A DNA stretch of 21,051 nt from the NCBI GenBank assembly GCA_049315625.1, contig JBMOJU010000051.1:1-21051 (forward strand), written 5' to 3'. Made by a program: the position numbers and the translations under genes. Below, in pieces: positions 14,619 to 21,051 of this stretch (positions within the stretch are counted from its first letter, which is position 1; each line of letters begins with the position of its first letter). Source of the DNA: Paracraurococcus sp049315625 (GTDB taxonomy: Bacteria; Pseudomonadota; Alphaproteobacteria; Acetobacterales; Acetobacteraceae). The notes beneath the pieces are model-generated. The model was not told where the DNA came from, did not search any database, and saw nothing but the letters and a program-made list of their open reading frames with translations.

Positions 14619-17600
14619 ATGGCGGCCGCCGCCCAGGCCCGCGTCGCAGCGCCCGAACGCGCCCGCATCGGCGCGGCGCATGACCCGGAGGAGCGGCAGG
14701 CCGACAGCATGGCCGATGCCATGGTGGCGCCGCTGGTGCCGGGCCGGATCGGCTGCACTGCCTGCGGCGCGGCGCCGGAGCCCTGCCCGGCCTGCGCCGC
14801 TGGCGCGGCCAAGCTGCGGCGGAGCGCGGTTGGGCCGGCGCCGGCCGGGCCGACGCCGGCGGTGGCCCGCGCCCTGGTTGGGCCGGGTGCGCCCCTGCCG
14901 GCCGCAGCACGGGCGAAATTCGAACGGCGCCTCGGCCTCGACCTATCCCCCATCCGGCTGCACCGCGACGCCGCGGCGGGCGAAGCCGCACGCAGCGTCA
15001 ATGCACGGGCCTTCGCGCTCGGGCCGCATATCGCGTTCGGCGCCGGGGCGCCGGGTCCGGAGACGGCGGCGGGCGAACACCTGTTGGCGCACGAAGTCGC
15101 GCACACCTTGCAGGACGGCGCGGTGCTGCGCCGGCGCGACCTGGGCGCCGAGGCCGAGGCGAAGGATTTCAACAAGTCCGACACGGCCGACCCGCAGGCG
15201 CCTGCTGATACCGTCGACGTCTTCGCGCGCATCGAGGCGATCGTCGGCGCGAACAAGGGCGAGGGCAATTTCTGGGTCGGTCCGCTCGACGAATACGCGG
15301 TGGAGGCGCTCTGGGCCAGCCGCGGCGACCAGGTGCTGAACGACCTCGCCGATCCGGCGAAGCGCAATCTGTGGAACCGCAGCATCGAGCGCCGCGCCGA
15401 ACTGCACAGGCTTCCCGCCATGCGGACGCTCCAGGCGCGCTTCATCACCCAGGTCGCCGGTGTGGCCCGCGGCTACCTGAACGAGAACAAGGCCACCGCA
15501 GCGGCGGAGAAGGAGGCCATCGGCGCCGATCCGAACAGCGCGCCCACGCCAAAGCAGATGCAGGCGATCGAGGAGCGCCGCCAGGGGGCGGAGGACATCA
15601 AGAGCGCCCGCATGGCGCAAGCGGCCATGGGGCTGCTGCTGGTTGGCTATGACCGGATCGGCATGGCGGGCTGGCAGACGGGGAGCTGCTATCCGACCCT
15701 TGACCAGCCGGGCTTCCGCGATTTGCGGCCGAAGCCGTTCCATCCGAACCAGCCGCCGATGTATGCGCCCTTCCGTGATGAATGCCACCCCATGCCGACG
15801 CATGCCCAGACCCTGGCGCAGCACAGGAAACTCCAGGCGGCGCAGGAAGGGACGTTGAACCGCTTCCCCTCACTGTTTGGCCTGGCCCAGGCCGGTGACG
15901 AGGAGGGCGTCGCGTCCAGCGAGGCGGGCACCACCAACGATGCCGCCCGCATGCGGATGCTGGCGGCGATGGCCCGCGTGCTGGCCAATATCGACGAGAC
16001 CTATCCGCGACTGGACGGCCACCTGCCGTTCGAACTGCACCCGATCCACCGGCAGCTGTTCGCCGAGGCGCCGTGGAACGCGGGGATCGAGGGCGAGACC
16101 GCGCATGCGGTGGTGGACGAGTACCAGAGCGCCGAATTCTGGACCAGCATGGGGCTGGCCGCGGCCGGCCTCGCGCTGTTCGTCGTCGCTACAATTTCCA
16201 CCCTCGGCCTCGCGGCGCTGGCCTTCGGCGCGGCCGCCGGCGTCGGCGCCGGACAGGCGGCGCGTTCGATCCAGAAGTGGGAGGAGCTGGATGCCGCGAG
16301 CAAGACCAACCTGTCGGACGACACGGCACTGGTGTCCTCCGGCCAAGTGAACGCCGCGCTGTTCAGCGCGGTGATCGACACCGCCTTCGCCTTCCTCGAC
16401 GCCTACCAGGCGGTCAAGGGCGTGGCGACCGTGTCGCGCGGGATCCGTGGCGTCGCGGAGGCAGCGCCGGTCGGCCTGGAAGCGGCGGAACGGGCAGAAG
16501 GCAGGTTGATGGCCGAAGCCGAGGGCAAGCTTGCGGAGCAGGCGCAGAAGGCCGCGCCGGACCTGACCAAGCGGCTGTCGACGCCAGGCGCCGTGCGCCT
16601 GGTGGAGGACGAGGCGCTGAAGAAGGCCGGGTACCGGCTGGAGGTGGAGGTCGAGCAGGCGGGCGAGAAGCATATCTTCCGCCAGCGCCTGGACCACAGC
16701 TGGTGCCGCTTCTCACTGCGTATCTGCGGCATGGCCATGGGGCCCGAGGTCGACCACGCCGCCCGCGCTGCGTTGCGCGAGCTGGAGGCGCCGGTGGAAT
16801 CGGCGCTCGTCAAGGCGGCAGTCGAAGGGACGGCGCATGAGGCCCCGAGGCTGCTCGACCCGGCGCGCATCCTGGCGGCGACACAGAAGCTCGGTGTCAC
16901 GTTCCCCGTCCTCGGCAGGCTCAATCCCGGCGCAGTCGAACGCATCGTCCGCGCCGGCTTCGCCCAGGCCGAGGGCGGCGGGATGCGCCGGGCGCTGCGG
17001 TGGCCCTCCGCCGTGCGTGGTCAGCTGCTGGAGGAGATCGCGTCCGCCCGCATCCGCGGCCTGCTGGCCAGTGCCGAGGGCCGCGCCGTAATGGGGCTGG
17101 AGAAGGAAGGCGGTCAGCTGATCTTCATCGAAGGATCGCGCATCCGCGACGCCGCCGGGCTGCAGATCACCGACGGCGTCATCGCCCGGCGGATCGGGGA
17201 CCGGATCGAGATCGTCGCGGTGATGGAGAGCAAGGCCGGAAGCTGGGCGTCGGAAGGTCTGGCGGAAAGCCTGCAGGGCCTGAAGCGGATGACGCTGGAC
17301 GAGATTGTGGAAGGCGTCCGGGAGGGCAGCATCCGCGCCCGACTCGTCACCATCGATCCCGCGCTCGCCGGGCAGTTGTCCATGCGTGCGACCCGTACCC
17401 TCGACGAGGCGGGCAAGCAGGCGTTGCGCGACCGCCTGATCGCCGCCATCGGCAAACTGCCTGATGCCGAGCTGCGGCCGCTGAAGGCCATGATGCAGCA
17501 CGGCGAAGGCCAGATTTCGCGCGACATCGAGCGGCTGTACAACGGCAGGAAGCTGCAGATCCATCCGGGTGACGGCAAGGCGTTGGATGTGACGGTGGCC

Positions 17601-17834
17601 CTGCCGAAACGGCCGCGCTTCCTGGGCGCCGTGCCGGAAGGCGTGGCACTGGACGCCATGACCGAGGGGCTGAACAAGGAAGGATTCGACTTCGCCAAGC
17701 TGGAGATGGGCGACATGACGATGACCCGCGACCAGCTCGACGCCCTGGCGCGGGCGATCATCGGCGATCTTGGCGGCGATTTCGAGAAGGCTGCGAATGC
17801 CGCCGGCACGGCCAGCGGCGCGACGGCGCCTTAA
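14619..17834 (+). CDS. DUF4157 (eCIS core domain) effector with putative PD-(D/E)xK nuclease C-terminus
   Basis: The product has 1071 residues. The N-terminus has DPEERQADSMADAM (22-35) and C46-x2-C49-x6-C56-x2-C59, as in other DUF4157 proteins. The core domain runs from FERRLGLDLSPIRLHRD (101-117) to HLLAHEVAHTLQDG, with the zincin motif HEVAH at 158-162. A helical trunk follows, with GLLLVGYDRIG (338-348), a hydrophobic hairpin (about 508-548) and FAFLDAY (590-596), an arrangement I recall from other DUF4157 effectors. WCRFS at 695-699 marks a linker. The C-terminal region has ITDGVI with D852, then E870-S871-K872, a PD-(D/E)xK nuclease-like signature. DUF4157 proteins are enriched at eCIS loci and are candidate cargo; nuclease activity is inference. 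No immunity-like gene follows. The start is 3 nt after the previous stop. Confidence 0.85.
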   Translation: MAAAAQARVAAPERARIGAAHDPEERQADSMADAMVAPLVPGRIGCTACGAAPEPCPACAAGAAKLRRSAVGPAPAGPTPAVARALVGPGAPLPAAARAKFERRLGLDLSPIRLHRDAAAGEAARSVNARAFALGPHIAFGAGAPGPETAAGEHLLAHEVAHTLQDGAVLRRRDLGAEAEAKDFNKSDTADPQAPADTVDVFARIEAIVGANKGEGNFWVGPLDEYAVEALWASRGDQVLNDLADPAKRNLWNRSIERRAELHRLPAMRTLQARFITQVAGVARGYLNENKATAAAEKEAIGADPNSAPTPKQMQAIEERRQGAEDIKSARMAQAAMGLLLVGYDRIGMAGWQTGSCYPTLDQPGFRDLRPKPFHPNQPPMYAPFRDECHPMPTHAQTLAQHRKLQAAQEGTLNRFPSLFGLAQAGDEEGVASSEAGTTNDAARMRMLAAMARVLANIDETYPRLDGHLPFELHPIHRQLFAEAPWNAGIEGETAHAVVDEYQSAEFWTSMGLAAAGLALFVVATISTLGLAALAFGAAAGVGAGQAARSIQKWEELDAASKTNLSDDTALVSSGQVNAALFSAVIDTAFAFLDAYQAVKGVATVSRGIRGVAEAAPVGLEAAERAEGRLMAEAEGKLAEQAQKAAPDLTKRLSTPGAVRLVEDEALKKAGYRLEVEVEQAGEKHIFRQRLDHSWCRFSLRICGMAMGPEVDHAARAALRELEAPVESALVKAAVEGTAHEAPRLLDPARILAATQKLGVTFPVLGRLNPGAVERIVRAGFAQAEGGGMRRALRWPSAVRGQLLEEIASARIRGLLASAEGRAVMGLEKEGGQLIFIEGSRIRDAAGLQITDGVIARRIGDRIEIVAVMESKAGSWASEGLAESLQGLKRMTLDEIVEGVREGSIRARLVTIDPALAGQLSMRATRTLDEAGKQALRDRLIAAIGKLPDAELRPLKAMMQHGEGQISRDIERLYNGRKLQIHPGDGKALDVTVALPKRPRFLGAVPEGVALDAMTEGLNKEGFDFAKLEMGDMTMTRDQLDALARAIIGDLGGDFEKAANAAGTASGATAP

Positions 17835-18817
17835 TCCACCCGCGCGCCGGACGCCTTCACCAGCGGCGCCCAGGCGTCGATCTCCTCGACCACGTAGCGC
17901 GCGAAGCGGTCCGGGCTCCAGCCGCGCATGCCGGGCGTGTTCATCTCGTCCAGCTTCGCCTCGATCGTCGGGTCGGCCAGCGCCTGGTCGACGGCGGCGG
18001 CGAAGCGATCGACGATCGGCCGCGGCACGCCGGCGGGGCCGAAGATGCCGTACCAGGAATAAGCCTTGTAGTCGGGCAGCCCGACCTCGGCGGCGGTCGG
18101 CACATCCGGCAGCATGCGCCAACGCTCCGGCTGGTTGGTGAACAGCACCCGCGCCGTGCCCGCCTCGTGGAACTGGCGCAGCAATGACGGAATGTCGTGG
18201 GTGAACTGCACCTCGCCGGAGACCAGCGCGGTGAAGCTCTGCCCGCCGCCGCGATAGGGGATGTGCTCCGCCTGCGCGCCGACCACGCGCAGGAAATTCG
18301 CGCTGCCGATATGCCCGGTCGTGCCGATGCCGCTGCTGCCGTAGGAATAGGCGCCGGGCCTTGCCTTCAGCGCGGCGACGAATTCCGGCAGAGTGCGGAA
18401 ACCCCAGCCACGCTGGGTGATGGCCAGCGCGATGGGGATGAACACCGTGGGTGCCACCGCCGCCAGATCCTTCGCCGGGTCATAGGGCAGGTTGGCATAG
18501 AGGCTGGCGGCGATCCCGGTGGAGGACAGCGTGGCGAGCACGAAGGTGTAGCCATCCGGCGCGGATTTGGCGACGAAATCGGTGCCGACGGTGCTGCCCC
18601 CGCCCGGCCGGTTCTCGATGATGATGGGCTGGCCGAGGATGTCGCCGAGCTTCGGCGCCAGCAGGCGCATCGTCACGTCGGTGCCGCCGCCGCCGGCGAA
18701 GGGCACCACCACGCGGATCGGCCGGTTCGGCCAGGGGCCGGACTGGGCACGCGATACGGCCGGCGCCGCGAGCAGCGTGGCCCCGGTCAGGCGCAGCAGG
18801 GTACGGCGGGCTGGCAT
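17831..18817 (-). CDS. Bug/TctC-family tripartite tricarboxylate transporter substrate-binding receptor
   Basis: The product has 328 residues, typical for the family. Residues 1-24 form a signal peptide with a twin-arginine-like RRTLLRL and a cleavage site near SRA-Q. The mature protein starts PNRPIRVVVPFAGGGGTD and continues with ENRPGGGSTVGTDFVA and APDGYTFVLAT, all diagnostic of the Bug fold. DVPTAAEVGLPDYKAYSWYG near the C-terminus is the usual second-lobe motif. It binds a carboxylate ligand in the periplasm, but specificity cannot be read. No TctA/TctB genes are adjacent, so it is an orphan receptor, as most Bug proteins are. It lies 14 nt downstream of the SDR gene in a minus-strand pair and converges on the effector gene, the two TAA stops overlapping in TTAA. 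Confidence 0.93.
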   Translation of the reverse strand: MPARRTLLRLTGATLLAAPAVSRAQSGPWPNRPIRVVVPFAGGGGTDVTMRLLAPKLGDILGQPIIIENRPGGGSTVGTDFVAKSAPDGYTFVLATLSSTGIAASLYANLPYDPAKDLAAVAPTVFIPIALAITQRGWGFRTLPEFVAALKARPGAYSYGSSGIGTTGHIGSANFLRVVGAQAEHIPYRGGGQSFTALVSGEVQFTHDIPSLLRQFHEAGTARVLFTNQPERWRMLPDVPTAAEVGLPDYKAYSWYGIFGPAGVPRPIVDRFAAAVDQALADPTIEAKLDEMNTPGMRGWSPDRFARYVVEEIDAWAPLVKASGARVD

Positions 18818-18825
18818 GCGCGCGT

Positions 18826-18833
18826 CTCTCCTC
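18826..18833 (-). promoter_or_regulatory. Ribosome binding site GAGGAGAG of the Bug gene
   Basis: The minus-strand GAGGAGAG lies 8 nt before ATG 18817 and overlaps the SDR stop codon. It supports that start and translational coupling of the pair. Confidence 0.7.
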
Positions 18834-19593
18834 AAAAGGATCCGCCGTTCACCGGCAGCACCTGGCCGCTGACGAAGCCGGCAAGGTCCGAGGCGAAGAA
18901 CAGCACGGCGTTGGCGATATCCTGCGCCTCCCCCATCCGGCGCAGCGCGATGCCGTCGATGACCCGCTGCTGGCCTTCCGGCCCGTAGCCGTCCCATTGC
19001 CTGCGCGTGCCGGCGGAGACCGCGAAGAGGCCCGGCGCGATGGCATTCACCGTGATGCCGTGCGGACCGAGTTCCTGCGCCATCTGCCGGGTGAAGCCGA
19101 CCATGGCGTGCTTGGCGCTGGTATAGGCCTGGATCCCGGTGCGGGAGGCGCGCAGCCCGGCGCCCGAACTGATGTTGACGATGCGCCCCGCGCCGGCCCG
19201 CTTCATCGCCGCCGCGGCGGCGCGCGTCAGGGTGAAGGCGGCCGAGAGGTTGACCGCGAGGACGGCGTCCCAGTCCTCGAAGGAAACGTCCTCGATGGGG
19301 TGGAATTCGCGGCCGAGCACGCCGCCGGCATTGTTCAGCAGCACGCCGATCGCGCCGCCCGTCACGCGCTCGACCTCGCCGACCCAGGCGGTGACGGTCG
19401 CGCGGTCCGTCAGGTCGATCACCCGCGGATGGATGGCGGGGTGCGCCGCGGCGGTCTCGGCGAGGCCTTCGGCGTCCTTGTCGCCGGCGAAGACCTGCGC
19501 GCCGCGGGCGGCGAAGCTGCGGGCGATGGCGCGGCCGAAGCCGGTCGCGGCACCGGTGACGAGGACGGTGCGGCCGGCGAAGTCGAGGTCCAT
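18832..19593 (-). CDS. SDR-family NAD(P)-dependent oxidoreductase
   Basis: The product has 253 residues, a classical short-chain dehydrogenase. TGAATGFG (13-20) is the cofactor loop, D38 at the end of strand 2 favours NAD over NADP, and NNAG is at 87-90. N115, S142/S143, Y157 and K161 form the catalytic set (YTSAK), and the C-terminus ends PVNGGSF. It would interconvert a secondary alcohol and a ketone, substrate unknown. I chose ATG 19593 because the residues before it in the longer frame (to 19635) lie outside the Rossmann fold and are unlike SDR N-termini. Pairing with the Bug receptor suggests uptake and oxidation of a hydroxylated carboxylate; that is inference. Confidence 0.93.
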   Translation of the reverse strand: MDLDFAGRTVLVTGAATGFGRAIARSFAARGAQVFAGDKDAEGLAETAAAHPAIHPRVIDLTDRATVTAWVGEVERVTGGAIGVLLNNAGGVLGREFHPIEDVSFEDWDAVLAVNLSAAFTLTRAAAAAMKRAGAGRIVNISSGAGLRASRTGIQAYTSAKHAMVGFTRQMAQELGPHGITVNAIAPGLFAVSAGTRRQWDGYGPEGQQRVIDGIALRRMGEAQDIANAVLFFASDLAGFVSGQVLPVNGGSF

Positions 19594-19629
19594 GGTCGCG
19601 GCAGTCCCGGAAAGCCTGGGCCGGGATGT

Positions 19630-19654
19630 TTGCACCCGTCCGGGCGGGTGGCAA
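19630..19654. promoter_or_regulatory. Imperfect palindrome, candidate operator
   Basis: TTGCACCCG and CGGGTGGCAA form inverted arms around a 6-nt centre, with one unpaired G in the right arm. The position in the middle of the divergent gap suits a regulator controlling both gene pairs. No regulator gene is in the window, and the repeat could be chance in GC-rich DNA. Confidence 0.35.
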
Positions 19655-19666
19655 TCTGCGGCGGGC

Positions 19667-19673
19667 GGAGGAG
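19667..19673 (+). promoter_or_regulatory. Ribosome binding site GGAGGAG fixing start 19680
   Basis: GGAGGAG ends 6 nt before ATG 19680. It supports that start over the upstream in-frame codons, whose residues do not belong to the Rossmann domain. Confidence 0.75.
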
Positions 19674-19679
19674 CAGGGC

Positions 19680-20693
19680 ATGGCGGAGCCGGTGGTGATC
19701 TGGGGCGCGGGCGCGATCGGCGGCACGATCGGGGCGCATCTGCTGCGCGCCGGGCGGGAGGTGCTGTTCGTCGACGTGGTGGCCGAGCATGTCACGGCGA
19801 TCAATGCCGGCGGGCTGCGGATCGAGGGGCCGGTGGCGGCGTTCAGCGTGCCGGCGCGCGCGGTGACGCCGGACCGCATGCAGGGGCACCATGGGCTGAT
19901 CCTGCTGGCGGTGAAGGCGCACCATACCGAGGCGGCGACGCAGGCCCTGGCGCCCTTCCTGGCGGCGGACGGCGCCGTCGTCTCCTGCCAGAACGGGCTG
20001 AACGAGTTGGTCATCGCCGAAAGCGTCGGCCGCCCGCGCACCATCGGCGCCTTCGTCAATTTCGGCGCGGACTACCAGACGCCCGGGCGGATCATGTATG
20101 GCAATCGCGGGGCCGTGGTTGTCGGGGAATTGGATGGAGGCACCACCCCGCGCATCGCCGCGCTGCATGCGATGCTGCGGGAATTCGAGCCCGACGCGGT
20201 GCTCACGCCGAACATCTTCGGCTACCTCTGGGGCAAGGCGGCCTATGGCGGCATCCTGAAGGCCTCGGCGCTGACCAACGACTCCATCGCCGACTTCATC
20301 GCCGACCCGGCGCGGCGGCCGCTCATCCGCGGCATCACGCGGGAGATCCTCCGGGTCGCCGCGGCGGAAGGGGTGACGCCGATCGGCTTCGACGGCTTCG
20401 ATCCAGCGGCCTTCCTGCACGGCGACGGACCGGCCATCGCCGCCAGCCTCGACCGGCTGGAGGCCTACAACCGCGCCTCCTCCAAGTCGCACAGCGGCAT
20501 CTGGCGCGACCTGGCGGTGCGGAAGAGGCAGACCGACGTCGCGGCGCAGCTGGCGCCGGTGCGCGCGGCGGCGCGGCGGCATGGCATCCCGACGCCGATG
20601 GCGGACCGGCTGGTCGCGCTGATCGGCGATATCCAGGATGACAGGCGGGAGATCGGTGGCGCGCTGGCCGACGAGCTGGGGGCACTGGCATGA
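19680..20693 (+). CDS. Ketopantoate reductase (PanE/ApbA)-like 2-ketoacid dehydrogenase
   Basis: The product has 337 residues, slightly longer than typical PanE. The N-terminal Rossmann motif GAGAIGG (9-15) is followed by strands of the ApbA N-terminal domain (LLAVKAHHTEAA, SCQNGLNE). The C-terminal helical domain has LWGKAAYG with K186 at the catalytic-lysine position. It also has SSKSHSGIWRDLAVRKRQTD, where the family usually has TE; here the residue is D286. ApbA-like proteins reduce 2-ketoacids with NADPH. Genomic context (SDR, Bug receptor) and the E-to-D difference suggest a catabolic relative, not the pantothenate enzyme. The stop overlaps the next start (ATGA). Confidence 0.85.
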   Translation: MAEPVVIWGAGAIGGTIGAHLLRAGREVLFVDVVAEHVTAINAGGLRIEGPVAAFSVPARAVTPDRMQGHHGLILLAVKAHHTEAATQALAPFLAADGAVVSCQNGLNELVIAESVGRPRTIGAFVNFGADYQTPGRIMYGNRGAVVVGELDGGTTPRIAALHAMLREFEPDAVLTPNIFGYLWGKAAYGGILKASALTNDSIADFIADPARRPLIRGITREILRVAAAEGVTPIGFDGFDPAAFLHGDGPAIAASLDRLEAYNRASSKSHSGIWRDLAVRKRQTDVAAQLAPVRAAARRHGIPTPMADRLVALIGDIQDDRREIGGALADELGALA

Positions 20694-21001
20694 GCACGAC
20701 CTGGTTGATGGTGCGCGCCGTGGTGGCGGATGCGGCCGACCGGCCCCGCTTCGATGCCTGGTACGCGGCGGAGCACCTGCCGGACGCGCACCGCGCCTTT
20801 GGCGCAAGCCGCGCCCGACGCTGCTGGAGCCGCACCGACCCGAGCGTGCATTGCGCCTTCTACGAATTCCCGGATGCGGCGACGGCGGAAGCGGCCATCG
20901 CCTCTCCCGCGCTGCGCGACCTGGTCGCCGAATTCGACCGCGTCTGGGGCAACCGCGTGACCCGGACGCGGGAATTGCTGGAACTGGCGGGCGAGATCTA
21001 G
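20690..21001 (+). CDS. Small EthD/NIPSNAP-type ferredoxin-like-fold protein
   Basis: The product has 103 residues. WLMVRAVVADAA at the start, FDAWYAAEHLPDAHRAFG (a WYxxEHLPD-type motif) and a closing beta-helix pattern (HCAFYEFPDAATAEAAI) fit the dimeric alpha-beta barrel fold of EthD, NIPSNAP and related small proteins. Such proteins act as small lyases, isomerases or accessory factors in catabolic clusters; the exact role here is unknown. The ATG overlaps the dehydrogenase stop, so the two genes are co-translated. Its TAG stop overlaps, as CTAG, with a probable stop on the opposite strand. Confidence 0.8.
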   Translation: MSTTWLMVRAVVADAADRPRFDAWYAAEHLPDAHRAFGASRARRCWSRTDPSVHCAFYEFPDAATAEAAIASPALRDLVAEFDRVWGNRVTRTRELLELAGEI

Positions 21002-21051
21002 GCCGGGGCCCGCCGCGGCAGGCTGCCGGCGATCGCCACGCCCAGCAGGTT
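20998..21051 (-). CDS. Possible 3' end of a minus-strand gene, cut by window
   Basis: Reading the minus strand from the window edge gives NLLGVAIAGSLPRRAPA and then TAG at 21000-20998. The hydrophobic-then-basic end looks like the C-terminus of a membrane protein, and a convergent gene sharing CTAG would mirror the tight convergence at 17831. Seventeen codons are too few for certainty. Confidence 0.35.
   Translation of the reverse strand, partial: NLLGVAIAGSLPRRAPA

Larger units (their letters stand above)
19594..19679. promoter_or_regulatory. Divergent promoter region between SDR and dehydrogenase genes
   Basis: This 86-bp gap between divergently transcribed genes must carry both promoters unless transcription enters from further away. 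I see no convincing -35/-10 pair at this GC level. The gap holds the imperfect palindrome annotated separately. Confidence 0.5.

Noticed and set aside
1..17834. Ordinary myovirus prophage
   Set aside because: The Afp15-like AAA+ ATPase, tape-measure-family gene and DUF4157 cargo are eCIS features. No head, terminase, integrase or lysis gene is seen, although the window is only the distal part.
3360..17834. Rho-independent terminators between operon genes
   Set aside because: All gaps are 13 nt or less and no hairpin followed by a T-run is seen.
19594..19635. Extended SDR start giving 14 extra N-terminal residues
   Set aside because: The extra residues (MQTSRPRLSGTAAT) are not part of an SDR fold and would consume half of the divergent promoter gap.

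Overview
This window is about 75-80% GC by eye. Codons end overwhelmingly in G/C and genes are packed with 4-nt overlaps. Together with an orphan Bug/TctC-type tripartite tricarboxylate transporter receptor, this suggests a high-GC alphaproteobacterium, possibly a Roseomonas-like Acetobacteraceae. That assignment is inference; no marker gene is present.

Positions 1-17834 form one tightly coupled plus-strand run of ten genes that I read as the distal half of a contractile injection system (CIS/eCIS) locus. In order they encode: a membrane-anchored CIS-associated protein (5' end cut by the window), a gp25-like baseplate protein, a large gpJ-like baseplate assembly protein, a tail-protein-I-like wedge protein with a long beta-rich N-terminal extension, two proteins sharing an N-terminal motif (396 and 947 aa), a protein resembling the CIS tape-measure family, an AAA+ ATPase of the Afp15/Pvc15 kind, an alanine-rich helical protein, and a 1071-aa DUF4157 (eCIS core domain) protein. 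The last looks like the cargo. It has a zincin HExxH motif, a CxxC pair, a conserved trunk with a hydrophobic hairpin, and a C-terminal segment carrying a PD-(D/E)xK-like D-(x17)-ESK signature, which suggests a nuclease toxin. Sheath, tube, spike and LysM genes are not seen and would be expected upstream.

Positions 17831-21051 are ordinary metabolic genes. A minus-strand pair (SDR oxidoreductase, then Bug receptor) converges on the effector gene with overlapping stop codons. Divergently, a ketopantoate-reductase-like dehydrogenase is followed by a small ferredoxin-like-fold (EthD/NIPSNAP-type) protein. The 86-bp divergent gap holds an imperfect palindrome. The last 50 bases probably contain the 3' end of another minus-strand gene.

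The most interesting points are the putative nuclease tip on the DUF4157 effector, the membrane protein with an ICSxxIPxITICA motif in a CIS locus, the motif shared by two adjacent genes, and the Ala-rich protein placed between ATPase and effector. I saw no tRNA, rRNA, CRISPR array, insertion sequence or phage integrase, and there is no non-coding stretch longer than 90 bases.
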